From the NCBI GenBank assembly GCA_003024785.1, contig PUQB01000153.1, forward strand, positions 1 to 64,000: DNA of 64,000 nt, in the 5' to 3' direction. The notes below the pieces were generated by a model. The model ran no database searches. It had not been told where the DNA came from and saw only the letters and a list, made by a program, of their open reading frames with translations. Below are positions 22,649 to 34,403 of the stretch, one piece after another. Origin of the DNA: Selaginella tamariscina (Eukaryota; Streptophyta; Lycopodiopsida; Selaginellales; Selaginellaceae). The position numbers were made by a program, and so were the translations under genes. How positions within the stretch are numbered: position 1 is the stretch's first letter; each line of letters opens with the position of its first letter.

Positions 22649-24488
22649 TCAGGCAAGTACTTGAACAGGCTTGGGCGGTGAAAGCTTGCATGGCTTAATA
22701 CACTGGGACACGAACTCGAGGAACTTGGCCGTGTCCTTATACTTTTCCAGCACTGGGACATTGGGTCGAGGAAGAAATCGCTCTCCTCTGACAGTATCCA
22801 CACCAAGCCAGAAGCCAAGCTTGGTCTCGTACCATAAAGTCGCAGGCAGGTCGAGGCTCAACGGGTGTTGACAAGCTTCAAATGCGAATATGTCCTCCAC
22901 TTCTCTTAGGTAGCATGGCACCTTGAGACGGGAGCAGATGACAGTTGGAACATTCCACACTAGCTTCTCCCCACAGCTTTGAGAAAGGAAGCAAAGAAAA
23001 AGCAGTTAAACCAGAACAAGCAGACACACAACATTTACCACTGGTCGTTCTCCAGGATAGCTTGGTGTCTCAGCAACCTTTCCACGTACGATGGAATGCG
23101 CTCGCCAAACCAACCGGTGATTCCAGTACCTGTAAACGCCATTAGTAGAGCGAGGCAAAACCAAAAGCTGGAGTACCTCAGCTTCTTCATCAACATAGTC
23201 TCCAAGTACATCATCTGCCCAGAATAAAATCAGAACAGCGTGAGCAACAAAGAGAGAAAACTTACAAGTCACAGATTTGAAATGGCAGTAGACAGGAAGA
23301 TGATACTTGAGCAGCCACAGCCTTGCACGCGTCACACAGTCGTAGACGGCCAAAAGATGCGAGGAAAAGACGGAGTTGGGCGGCTTCATAGTGAAAAGCG
23401 AGGACGCCAGACCTGGTAATCTGCACTTATCAAGAAGCTCCTTAGCTTGCACTGCAGTGAGCTTCCCCCAGGCTGGGTCACAGTTGTGTTCCATGCTGAG
23501 AGAGAAGTACAAGTCCCAGTCTTCCTTTTGTAGAACCACTGCCTCTTTTGCATAAAACAGAGCAATCTCGCTTCCAGTTCCTTGAGTTGTTTCAGAAGCT
23601 CTAGTGCTTCAGCATCAGCCTGCTCCCCAAATGGTGGATGTAACCCGGATAAATGCCAGTGAACATGCACAAGCTGGGCCCTGAGAGACACGTAAAATGT
23701 TACAACTTAAGATTTTTCATGTTACAAAAGACGAAAATTACCTCATCTCTCCTTGGCAGAGTTAAGAAGTAAGATGAGTGAAGTACGTTCTCTATCAAAG
23801 AGAATAAATCCCCGACACTGAAAAACAAAACGAGTGATCATATGAAAATTGTGAGATTGAAGCATGCTTACTGTTCCTTCTTCCACATACGTTCCAGGAA
23901 CTCCGTAGCCAGATGATTATCCCCATCTCGCTCCTGGTTAGATTCTGTTATGCTGCTCCGCGTAGCAACTCTCCAAGCCAGGTCCTCAACATCTGGCTCT
24001 GTTAGGCTGCTCCGGTCCTCAACTTGAGCAGATTGTGTTGCATCTGGCTCCCGGTCAGATACAAGTTGAACATCACTCACAAGTCCACGAGCAAAAAGCA
24101 GAAGCTGACGCAACTCATCCCTGGTAACCAAACCGTCAAGGGCGAGAGAAGATACACAAGATTCAAACTGCTGTTCGTCGTCCAGCAGTAACCGCGAGAG
24201 ATAAATCATGGCCAGCAAGTAGAGTAACTCCCGGTCATAGGCTACAGGACTCCAACTATCCGAAACCCATACGCTTGATGCAGCATGGAAGCATTCTGCC
24301 TCTCGCAGATCTTTCTCTGCCAGGCTGATTATCTCATCTGCTAAAACCCCTGCCCTGGATGCTGCACCATTTTTCAAGTAGTCTAACACCATCCACTCAC
24401 CCGCTGATTTCCTGTACCCACCCGTTCTGACATCGAGGCACTCCGCCTCAGCCAGGCGCTCACGTGGTGAAGCACAATACTCGCCCAT
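22649..24488 (-). CDS. Unrecognised five-exon protein gene
   Basis: A minus-strand gene starting at ATG 24486-24488. Exons: 23872-24488, 23742-23817, 23266-23680, 23039-23214 and 22649-22963 (or -22976). Introns are 51-75 bp with GT-AG ends. Exons 1-2 and 3-4 join in phase (KKEH|VGDLFSLIENVLHSSYF; FKSVTY|DVLGDYV). The 2-3 junction is off by one base, and one shift lies inside exon 3 near 23570 (LLKQLKELEA to EIALFYAKEAVVLQKEDW). Corrected, it would encode about 530 mostly helical residues. Traits: an acidic N-terminal half (SLAEKDLREAECFHAAS; YDRELLYLLAMIYLSRLLLD) and a C-terminal part with VWNVPTVICSRLKVPCYLRE and DTVRGERFLPRPNVPVLEKY. No signal peptide or clear domain. AACCCTAACCCTGG just upstream of the ATG is telo-box-like. 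Probably a real gene, perhaps lineage-specific. Confidence 0.7.
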
Positions 24489-24535
24489 AGAAATGCCTCT
24501 GTCCTAACCCTAACCCTGGTATATATATAGATGTA

Positions 24536-24641
24536 TTATAAAGGTATACATATGTGTGTGAATGTCCACACACACAACCTTTGTAAAAAATCTTAAGACA
24601 CTATTATTCGTCACTTATGAGCATAAATGCATATATATATA

Positions 24642-24686
<45 letters not shown>

Positions 24687-24706
24687 GGTGTGTGTTTACT
24701 TATAGA

Positions 24707-24745
<39 letters not shown>

Positions 24746-24870
24746 AGTAAAGTGTACATCTACCCGATAATTGAAACAGAAACACACATAAACTTTATTA
24801 AGACATCTAATTATATAAATGCATATTTGCACGTAAGTATTATATACACAAATATCTAATGTCATGCATA
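24536..24870 (+). repeat. Direct repeat flanking the 22.6-24.5 kb gene, right copy
   Basis: Partner of 22115-22339, enlarged by (TA)n and (GA)n tracts at 24635-24740. Confidence 0.8.
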
Positions 24871-25193
24871 TATATATCTGTGCATATTTACATATCCGCT
24901 TCCATATATACACCATGAGAGATGTATACATATTTATCTATGTATCAATATACCTACACTGTGTGATATACAACGTGTTGTATATCAGAAGGTTAGATAT
25001 ACATATACAAAAGTACGTAGTTGTTAATTCTACTCTGTGGAAGAACATTGTATAAACTGGTAAGTCATTTTAGTGGACGATCGGATTTATACAAATCTCA
25101 GTGCGTTTCTCAATACAACTAATAACCTAAGGTTTGTTTCATTTTTTAGTAAGCGCTTCTGGTATCAGACAACCCGGCTGCATCAAACCATTA

Positions 25194-25230
<37 letters not shown>

Positions 25231-25320
25231 GACACACACACACACACACACGAAGAGTTGCTACATTGTGTGTGTCTGTGTGTGTTATAAGTGTTTAACT
25301 CTATAGCTTCCATTGCATCT
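24871..25320. other. AT-rich spacer with microsatellites
   Basis: (TA)n at 25198-25224 and (CA)n at 25230-25252. A short balanced stretch at 25150-25195 follows a TTTTTTAG acceptor-like site but is too short to assign. Confidence 0.4.
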
Positions 25321-25334
25321 CACACACACACACA

Positions 25335-25490
25335 AGACTTACAACAGCAAGCATGGCCCATCTGCAGTGGATTAGCTCCGACTCCTTGAACCGCTCCTAA
25401 TGCAATGCTAAACTCAAGGATTAGCAGCTCTTAAACTGTGATTACTGCAATGTTCCAGGATTGTAGTTCTTCCAACGAGAGTAAGTCACA
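25335..25490 (-). pseudogene. Exon relic, 'WKN/CSNHRF' family, longer copy
   Basis: On the minus strand WNIAVIT is followed, after a stop, by LLILEFSIALGAVQGVGANP and LQMGHACC, ending at a GTAAG donor near 25338. Homologous to 21.7, 53.8 and 60.6 kb up to LEFSI, then different, so it may carry a different downstream exon. Not recognised. Confidence 0.5.
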
Positions 25491-26509
25491 TATAAGAAGG
25501 AAATGTTTGTGTGATACATTTTGATGTATTTATATATACATAGGCATGTATATATACGGATACTTCTAAAATGAATACTCTCTCACACACACGTGCGCGC
25601 GCGCACATATATTTGTTATAAAAAGGGATGGTGTGTTAGATACAACGTGGATGGATATATATGCTTAGGAAGAGTACGTGAGTAGAGCATTTCACAGTAA
25701 TATTATTAATTCAATTCTATTGCTATATTTAATATTTCTTATTTAAGCGTATTTGATTTTGAAATGTATGCATTTATTTAACAGAATTATAGTTTTTTAA
25801 TTTAATTATTTAACCAGTATTATGCTACATATGTATAATCATTGTTGTACATCCAATTGTTTTATATACAATCACAACATAAATCACACATATCACATGT
25901 TGTGACTTAATATATAATATTATATTTAAAAGTTATCAAAAAAATTATTATAAGGGACAAAATAAATTTCATAAGGAAAATCGTTTCGAACTTATCATTT
26001 TATTCAGAGATTTTATGCGTTAACATCTTAAATAATTAAAAAAAATTTCAAATTTCATTTAGATCTTATTAAAAAATGAGTACATTTATATAAACACCTC
26101 AAAATAAAACTTCTCCTTTTAAAATCATTATTCAAATTTTATAAGGCGAGCACATGTAGGAAAGATATGCATTATGCTGTTTTATATATAAGCTGATAAA
26201 AGTTAAAACTTGGCCGTACATGATAATAATGTCCGTATTTTTAAAAACTTAATTAAGCTTTGATATGAGTTAATGCTCTTTTTAATAAAAAAAAGAACTA
26301 GACAAAGATCCAATCCATGTAGTATATACACACCACACACACACACACACACGTATATGAAAAGCATTTCTTATGAAACACACACATCCCAGTAGCGAGA
26401 GGAGACGCAGGATAACGTTTTGGAATAGCTTTTGTAAGTAAAGTAAACGTGCCATGGAGTTAATGGCTCTTAAACAGTGTCTATAAACTCGCTTATCACG
26501 AGTTAATCA
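25491..26509. other. Dispersed repeat copy and AT-rich DNA
   Basis: 25488-25600 is an inverted copy of the dispersed repeat ending CGGATACTTCTAAAATGAAT. The rest is AT-rich with (CA)n at 26332-26352. Confidence 0.5.
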
Positions 26510-27256
26510 TCACCTTAATCCGTTTAAATCCCGGGAGAAATTGCGAAGCGGTGCCTGCTTTAGCATCTCCGTGTCGCTGAAACACACAATAAACAAATTA
26601 AATAAATAAACCACTTTGATCAATGCTTATCTCTATCCCATTGTCATGTGCTGCGTGCGTGTGTTTTGTGTGTGTGTGTGTTTACTTACGCTTTGAGGTC
26701 CTGAATACGCGACAAATCGAAGTTTGAGAGCAGCTGTACGTTTCCTCTCGGTTCCCAGTCACGTGACACCTCTCTCCTGATAAATCACACATTTATGCAT
26801 ATGTTTGTGTGTGGATGCATCGTGAATATCTACGACTCTGTGTGTGGGTGTGGGTGTGTTCATAGATGATATATATACTCACCTCGAGAATTCTTCATCA
26901 AATAGATATTGAGCGGTGGTTCAATCGGAGCAGGCTTGGAAGCTCTATGAGGAATCTGTAAGTTTTTGACAAGGAAAACATCTTCAGCATTGAGAAACTG
27001 CTGTAGTATTCTACCACATAAGCCTTTTGTCTCATCTTTTTAGGATAATTAAACACACACACCACACAAACCAAATGCGTAAGTATTACTTGGCTGTGTT
27101 CCATTTTGATGCATGTTGGATATTCTCCTTTGTACGTTCAGCCTGAGTACCAAGATTGGTCCATATGGTAAAGAATGACTACCACTGTTTTCTAATCCTG
27201 TTGTCTTCTTAGCCGTCGGAGAGTCCACAACACAGAAAACCTGGCACGTTCCATGG

Positions 27257-27289
<33 letters not shown>

Positions 27290-28643
27290 ACACACCACAA
27301 GGCCAGATTTGTACGTATGTAATGTACGTGTGTGTGTTTTACATTACAAATAACAACTAGCATGGTTATTCTTACTTCTGATTGGAGAGCGGCTGTATAT
27401 TGTGCTTCGTAGTCTTTTGCAAAGGACGAACAGCGGTAGGTCCTGTGTTAGGACAGTTAGAACTTATTGTACTTTTTGAGAATGTGTACATTTGGTACTG
27501 TAGTGTAGACAGAATTATAGATATATATATATTATATATATATATATATACACCTGTGTTTCACAGATCCAAACGACCTCACAAACCTTCATCCTGATCG
27601 TCCTGAAATACTTGTTTCTGTTTGAGTTGTGTAATATAAAATAATTTAAGTGATAAGTAGCTTTACCTCTTCCTGTTTCTGTTTTGCATGCCTTGCACTC
27701 CGCTCAAGAAAGCTCCTATATTTGCTCTTCAGCTCATCAAGAGGATGCACTTGCCTTCATAAAACAGTATGATATGGCATAAATCCGTATGCACGCACAC
27801 ACACACACACATGCATAGAGAGAGAGAGCGCGACAACTGGTGATGCATTATACAGACCTGGCAATACCAATCTGGAACACGTCATTCGCTTTCGCAAAGT
27901 TCTTGCAACCCTCCAAATAGACGGCATACGATATGTAAAACAGTGCATAACTTTGCCCGATGTCATTCACTCGAGGAACGTATAAATATCTCTCGGGTGG
28001 GTGCACCTGTCCGACTGAAAATTACACAATAACCCATCAGACACGCACACGCGTGCGCACAAAGACACGTGTATTTATGTTTCGAAAACTTACATATTCG
28101 AGCCCAGTTTCAAGTAGCGAAAGTCGTCCTTGTACTTAGCATCGTCGAAGAAGGTCCGTAAAAACAACTCGAGCATCGGAAGGAGTCCCGACTGCGTTCC
28201 GCCAGATGGGTAGGCCTCTTTTGTCCATTCAATGCATCTGAAGGGGTTACATCAATCAATAAACCCAAACCGAGAAAATGTCACGTCATCTTACCTGATC
28301 CAAGGCTTCAGCGGGTCATTTCCGGTGTAATTGTCGATTTCTTCGAGCAAAATTCTGCCAGACAAAACGAATCAGAACTAGGATTTTACGTATGCTTGGG
28401 CAAATGATTTCGGAGCTCTCAAATGGGATTTCGCTCAGAAACAACGGGATTTCATGGGGAAACATAGGATATCGATTACCTGCGTTGTTCCGAGAGCAGA
28501 GACTGCGCCGGCGCCTCGATCTTCGCCTTGAGACCCTGATTGAGAAGCTCCACATTCTTTCGTCCTTTGCGAAGCGGCTGCACATTCTCCTTGCTCAACT
28601 CCCACTCCATTGTAGGGATCTCAGCGACACTTAGCATCTCCAT
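26510..28643 (-). CDS. BUBR1: Spindle-checkpoint protein BUBR1/MAD3
   Basis: BUBR1/MAD3 joins MAD2, BUB3 and CDC20 in the mitotic checkpoint complex that inhibits APC/C. ATG 28641-28643 starts MEMLSVAEIPTMEWELSKEN; KEN box 1 is at residues 18-20, followed by QPLRKGR. The TPR-like Mad3/BUB1 homology region follows (EEIDNYTGNDPLKPWIRCIE; SYALFYISYAVYLEGCKNFA; RQVHPLDELKSKYRSFLERS). KEN box 2 (ERTKENIQHASKW) lies in exon 8. The end is DTEMLKQAPLRNFSRDLNG, stop 26510-26512. Exons: 28480-28643, 28295-28354, 28094-28237, 27858-28014, 27667-27754, 27587-27602, 27376-27442, 27090-27240, 26883-27035, 26690-26776, 26510-26576; about 385 residues, like plant BUBR1, with no kinase domain. Exon 3 seems to lack one base (KLGSN for expected KLWARI), and exon 8 and its junctions have one-base discrepancies. 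Possibly functional if these are sequence errors. Exon 6 (16 nt) is a microexon. Confidence 0.9.
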
Positions 28644-28676
28644 GATCCGTAGCCCCGGAAGAACCCTAGCTCTCTG

Positions 28677-28686
28677 CCAACGGTCA
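28677..28686 (+). promoter_or_regulatory. MSA-type element upstream of BUBR1
   Basis: CCAACGGTCA fits the core of the M-phase-specific activator consensus (YCYAACGGYYA) recognised by MYB3R factors, 34 bases upstream of the BUBR1 ATG. Plant G2/M genes are typically driven by such sites, which act in either orientation. Confidence 0.65.
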
Positions 28687-28937
28687 TATTTTCAAAGATA
28701 AATTTTAAAATGGACGGTCATGCGCAAGCCATGTGTCATAAACTCGTTTAAATGATCAAAACAGAGTATATACCTATTTACATATATTTACAGAGACATA
28801 CTTGCGTGCTATAAACAACTTAAATGGCATAAAATATCTGACATCAGCTCTTTAACAAATATATAAAAATAATAATGTACTATACCGTTATAAATGAATT
28901 TAACTATATACATTTTATCATTATTATCATAACAATT
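28687..28937. other. Short spacer between ATG13 and BUBR1
   Basis: The two minus-strand genes are only about 295 bases apart, stop to ATG. The spacer must hold the ATG13 3' end and BUBR1 promoter. A second GGACGGTCA lies at 28714-28722. Confidence 0.5.
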
Positions 28938-30007
28938 TTATATACGGAGATTATGTACATTTGCTCTGCATCCCCTTAGTTCTTCAAGGGCATCGTTCAG
29001 TGTCATCTGTGGGGAAGCCCTTTGTATGGGAGCTGCCTGATTTAACTCCTTCACGAGAGCACCAATCGCTGCATTCTTAGATGTCCCTTGTGCACACCAC
29101 CTGTCAAACATTCTACTCTATATATATACACATATATACCATACATGCGTGTGTGTGCGTGTGTGTGTGACTTATAAATATGTTTGGGTTACCTTTGGCA
29201 GTTTCCACGCTCATCTTCACTAGCAAACGGACAATTCACCTCTTTCTTGTCTGTCTTCACTTGCAAGGGACTGCTATAAGTTCTTCTAACCCCTGACAAC
29301 TACAACTCTCCATTACTACACAACACACACACACACACACACACACACTAATACGTATGTTTGTCATACAAAGCAAGATACTTACTGGAGTTTTGTTAGA
29401 AGCTTCCTCGAATGCATCCTATATAATCTGGTATGATCTCAGGAAGAATGGATACCCTTCTCTCAACAGCCTGGTCTACACACGCATCGGTGCACACTTC
29501 ACAGAGATACACACTCGACCGAGCTGTGTATCCACTGGAACAAGGTTAAACCTGGTAAACTCCTCCGGTAAACCGGCAAGTGCGTTGGTCACATAGGAGA
29601 GGTCAAAATCCATACAGTAGTTTGCATTCAAACATTGGAAGAGCCTGTAACCTGGTAAGAGCCTGGTTAAACTATACAGCGATCTCAACATAATAACCAG
29701 CATGTTCTTGACTGTATTCCAAGGATTATTACTCGTTCGCGGATCAGCACACTGCATTATCCATCTCTCTATAAGAACGCTTTGGGACTATGCGTTTCTT
29801 GTCAGGCTGCTGTGTAAGGATTACATCTAGCACCACAGGGTCTCTCACTGCCCAGTGAGACTTGTTCTTCACATATTGATCGAAGAGTAACAACCCAAAA
29901 CTTGTAGATTGTTTCTTCTTATGATGGGAATTCGGTACCCTGGCCGCGAGTATTACATTCATACTCTTCGTGAAGAACTCAGACAGTAGATTACGTGGAT
30001 CATCCAT
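28938..30007 (-). CDS. ATG13: Autophagy initiation protein ATG13, compact form
   Basis: ATG13 is the regulatory subunit of the ATG1 kinase complex that starts autophagosome formation. Exon 1 (29386-30007) begins MDDPRNLLSEFFTKSMNVIL and carries the HORMA domain: FTKSMNVILAARVP, DPVVLDVILTQ, then in a shifted frame SQSVLIERWIMQCADPRTS, LRSLYSLTRLLPGYRLFQ and FNLVPVDTQLGRVCISV. After another shift comes SILPEIIPDYIG, matching the plant PQIIPDYIG-type segment. Exon 2 (29193-29292) ends in CPFASEDERGNCQ; exon 3 (28938-29100) has SKNAAIGALVKELNQAAP and LNDALEELRG, the conserved plant ATG13 C-terminus, then TAA. Exon 2-3 phase fits. About 295 residues against about 600 usual: the middle disordered region is nearly gone. 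Two to three one-base frame breaks lie in exon 1. Family call strong; functionality uncertain. Confidence 0.87.
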
Positions 30008-30450
30008 ATCTATTATATCAGCTGAAATCGCTCAAACTACCATGAATTAGCTTGAATTCTATCTGCGTCTCCTCAGAATCAGTACTGAAAGAAACCCTGG
30101 AACCCATCTGAAATATGGATTTAAATCTTCATAATTCTGCGCACAAGAACATGAATTAAGTCTTAATTCTGCAAAATACAGAGGAAATCGTGAATTTCTA
30201 TGAACTGTGAATAAGGGAAAAAGACCTAGATATGGAGGAGAATCGAAGCTTGAATGAAAAGATAGCGGAAAGCTAAATCTGGAGAAGCTTGAGAATTAAG
30301 AAACACTTGGGGAAGCGCCACTATACTGTTAATAGAACTACCACTTATAAAATCCTTCACGATTCGCCTCGTCTCAATCCTATTTAGGGCTTTGTTAACT
30401 AGTAATTATTCCACGTCATTTTCACGATAAAAGGAATATACTTGAATATT
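30008..30450 (-). promoter_or_regulatory. ATG13 leader and promoter region
   Basis: Balanced sequence continues about 300 bases upstream of the ATG13 start, suggesting a long 5' leader with several small upstream ATGs. CTTATAAAAT (about 30344-30353) could be a TATA box if transcription starts near 30315. Confidence 0.4.
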
Positions 30451-30770
30451 TTATATGGGTTGAACAACATACTTCTGCAGGGTAGTGGATGCGATCCTAA
30501 CTGGACTGGTTGTCATACATCTCTTTCTCACACACGCGCGCGCGCACACACGCACACATACTGTGTTTCTCTTGCAACCAAATAGAGATTTGAAACCTGG
30601 TACAGAACATAGCATGTACGTGTGTGTGTGTGGTGTCTTTGTTATAGCGTATAATATCCACACACATTTACGTATATAAGACTTACCACCCAGACGAGTA
30701 ATAGCCAGAGCGTCACTCCACACAAGTCCAGCGTACAGGAAGGTTGCAGTTACATAATCCTACTTTAAAT
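30451..30770 (-). pseudogene. Unrecognised exon fragments
   Basis: On the minus strand ATTATGTAACTGCAACC... reads YVTATFLYAGLVWSDALAIT, ending RLGG at a GTAAG donor (30686). Two further short pieces (FCTRFQISIWLQ near 30600; a CAG acceptor, then KYVVQPI and stop near 30450-30480) could be later exons separated by (CA)n and (CG)n introns. The family is not recognised and the exon model is speculative. Confidence 0.4.
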
Positions 30771-32222
30771 TTAATATATATTTATTACACATGCCACCGT
30801 TGGTGGGCTTAATTATTTAATTACTTAATTTACTATTTATTCATAATTTTATAAACTGGATCTTATTGGAATTCTTATTCTTCACAATTTTTAAACTCTT
30901 CAATCTTTCTTACTAAGTTAGATGTGTAATTTAACTATTATTTTAAACCCGATGAATTTATCCCTTAATTATTTTCTTTAACTTATTGAGTTTATCTCTA
31001 AATTACTTAGTGATTTATTCTTAAGTTAATTCTTTAATTCAATTATTATCTTTAGCATAATGAATTTATCATTAACTTCATATTTGAACTTTACTATTTA
31101 ATGACCATAATTTAATTATTATTCTTAATTTGATGAATTATTTTCATTTAAATCTTTAACCCAATTATTATTTTTAACATGGAGAATTTATTTTAAAGTT
31201 AGACCTTAACATATTTATTATTCTTAACTTAATGAATTTAATTTTAAATTTAACTCAATTATTATTTTAACTCAATGACTTATGTTATTCTTATGACCCA
31301 TAATTTAATTATTATTCTTAATTAATTTTTAATCTAAATCCTTAATCCAATTATTATTCTTAACTTAATAAATTTATTTATAATTCAAGTTATTAATCCA
31401 TCTTAACCTCATGTGTTTAGGATAATTGTCAAATTCAATTTAGAATAACCATCAAATTAACCTCATGTGTTTAGAATAATTGTCAAATTCAATTTAGAAT
31501 AACCATCAAATTAAGTATAAAATAACTATTAAATTAAGTTTAAGATAAATATTATATAAATTAAAAAAACTATTAAATAAAGTTTAAAATTATTATTAAT
31601 GTAAATGAATGTGAAATAAGAGTTAGAACAATTGTGGTGTATAGTTGTTGAAAAATAAATTTAGACTTATACATACATATACATCAACATATATGTGTTA
31701 AACGTTTGTATATATAAAAAATTCTAATTATTAATTTTAAAAAACTAATTTATTTTTTTTAAAAGAATTTCTAAACTTTTTTATGCAGGTAGATTCACAA
31801 TGTACTTCACCATTTTGTTTTATTCCTGATTAATCTGTTCATCCTATATATAACTGTGATATAATTATTGTAACATATCATAAATATAATTAGTAAGGTC
31901 GTTTCGCACTACACTTAACTTAACTTAAATGAGTTTAAATAAGGAAAAATAGATTCATACTTGCCCTTAAGTTAAGTAACCTCTTAACTAAAATTTTTTA
32001 AAGGTTTGACTGTTAAGGGAATTGAATTCGCACTAGCCATTAATTTAAAAAAACCACTTACTCAAGATTTTTAAACAGTGATTTCACAATATTTTTTTAA
32101 CTTAATTTATTTTAAAGAAACAATACAAAATTACAAAGAACTAAACACGAGCTCGCCACCTTTTTCACAACCTTTTTAAAATAAAATAAATTTTTTTTCC
32201 ATGCATAATGCATTTTTATATG

Positions 32223-32277
<55 letters not shown>

Positions 32278-32561
32278 ATTTTTATTTTAACATATATACT
32301 TAAAATTAAAAAAATAATATATATGATTTTTTAAAGTATTCTCAAAATGTATAAATTTAGTTATCTATAGAATGTACCCATATATATTATATATTAAGTA
32401 TATAATTTTATTTCACCATATTTTATATTTTTTACTTTAAATGTTAATAAAAATTAAGGATGCACAATTATTTAAATGATGAATACTATAAATATATTTT
32501 AAAGTGGTTAAAAATATTTATTACAAATTCAAAACTCTCCTAGTTATATGTGGAATATTAT

Positions 32562-32598
<37 letters not shown>

Positions 32599-32776
32599 CG
32601 ACCATGTATATAGATAGCATTACTAACTCACGTGCACACACACACGCACACACACAGAGGCACGCACATACCTTTTTTTAGTCTATCGATATATAATATA
32701 TATATGTATGTAGACACACACACACATATAATGTCTTGCATTATAACGTTTACTTAAGACCTACACACACGTACAC
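30771..32776. other. Very AT-rich region
   Basis: Repeating TTAATTATTATTCTTAACTTAATGAATTTAT-like sequence (30.8-31.4 kb), a 54-bp tandem pair, a long (TA)n at 32229-32270 and (GT)n at 32570-32597. No gene seen. Confidence 0.6.
31405..31512 (+). repeat. 54-bp tandem duplication, two units
   Basis: AACCTCATGTGTTTAG...CAATTTAGAATAACCATCAAATT occurs twice, 31405-31458 and 31459-31512, with one difference. Recent. Confidence 0.9.
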
Positions 32777-33125
32777 CTTTTTCAGGATGCTAACAATCTC
32801 CAATGGTTTGTTTTGATTGGCAACAAACACCTGATTACATTAACATTAGTATACATATAATGTGTGTGTGTGTGTAATTAGATGTATATAGACACACATA
32901 AGAAATTTAAAAACTTGGAAGGCTTCAATTTGAATGCTCTTGCTGGATTCCTGGCAAAGACTGATAAAAGTAATATCTCTCTCTCTCACACACACAGCGT
33001 ACATGTATATATGTGTACATATAGATTACCTTAAGAAGGTTCATCATTATACGAAGGCTCTCTTTGGAGTTCACGTATCTTATCATCACAGCCGCGTTGG
33101 ATCGGTCCAAAAGCATATCTCCAAA
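32777..33125 (-). pseudogene. MO25: MO25-like scaffold protein, C-terminal-half exons (minus strand)
   Basis: MO25 (CAB39) is a helical-repeat scaffold that activates STE20-type kinases. Minus-strand exon 33030-~33125 reads FGDMLLDRSNAAVMIRYVNS, then KESLRIMMNLLK to a GTAAT donor. Exon ~32906-32950 after a GCCAG acceptor reads ESSKSIQIEAFQVFK. Exon 32777-32830 reads VFVANQNKPLEIVSILKK and ends at GT. These join in the MO25 order and lack internal stops. The terminal exon is missing to the left, and the N-terminal half is not on this strand: it lies on the plus strand 1 kb to the right (34166-34500). The donor after exon 2 is not clear. Confidence 0.85.
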
Positions 33126-33130
33126 TTGTA

Positions 33131-34165
33131 AACAGAATATCAAAATACATGCAGATATCTACATATGTGTAAAACACACGCACGCACACCACGAGTATAA
33201 CTATATCTAATAACTTGGAGTTTTATTCTTGGAAAAACTGAATATATATCACAAAAATAAAATATAAAATATAAAATAGGCATTATTATATACTTAGTGT
33301 CCACAATCTTATTTATAGGACACTCACTGTACACTAATGTACATACACGCAAATATTATATAAATAGCCGTAATTATGCATAGTCAGAAGTTCCGTGTCT
33401 GTGTGTGAGGTGTTATTTGTTCGATCATATAATAACCGTATAATGTATATAATGAACAATATGTTGAGTTGTCTACACACTTAGACTATATAGATAATTA
33501 TACATAATAGTTTTATTTTTGTATACTTCACTAGTGTAATTACATCACGTTTATGTATTTTTGGTTCGACATATACCTTGAATTCACAACAAGGATTAAA
33601 CGTGTTTATAAGTTTTCAAAAGAGTTAATTAATGGTATGTTTAGTTTTTAGAAAATCTCTAGTAACAAATAGATCCCTAAACATTTCTTACGTCTGTTTC
33701 TCATTCAAAAATTTCAGAGAGCTAATTTAATTTTTTTTTATTATGGATGGTTTTTATATTGTATGCATATGATAATATTTACATATCACATCATATTATA
33801 TATACAAAAATGAATTATATTCTTCCAACATACAAGAGAATAATGCATGTGTTTGAAAGATTATTCATATTATAATTTGGTGCACGCGTGTGCTAGTAGA
33901 TTTACTTTATGTAATAGTAGATATTTAAGAACAGAAAAATAGAAACTATATTAAATTTTGAAATTATAACATGGGAATATGTTGTTTAATTAAATCTAAG
34001 ATAATTATGTCATAGTACTATTTAGATTAAGAAGTTTAAAGTATGTCATATACATATACATACATATCTGTAAACTTCTTTATATAATTATGTAATACGT
34101 ACTTTAAGTTTAAAGTACTTAAAATATAAAACCACGTATATGTATATGTATATGGTATAATGTAG
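33131..34165. other. AT-rich spacer between the two MO25 pieces
   Basis: No exon seen; contains the inferred rearrangement breakpoint. Confidence 0.5.
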
Positions 34166-34340
34166 TTAACGGAGTTGACGAAGAACATACGGGTGATCAA
34201 GTTTACTCTGTATGGGAGCAAGCTAGACTTGGAGGTATACCGTATGTGTGCACGTATGTTTGTATGTATACATGTGTGTGTATGGAGTTATATAAGTGTG
34301 TGTGTGTGTGGCCAACATGCTCATGCTTGCGTGTATGCCT

Positions 34341-34403
<63 letters not shown>

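Noticed and set aside
26510-28643. BUB1 kinase instead of BUBR1/MAD3
   Set aside because: The gene ends about 110 residues after the second KEN box with a stop; no kinase motifs follow.
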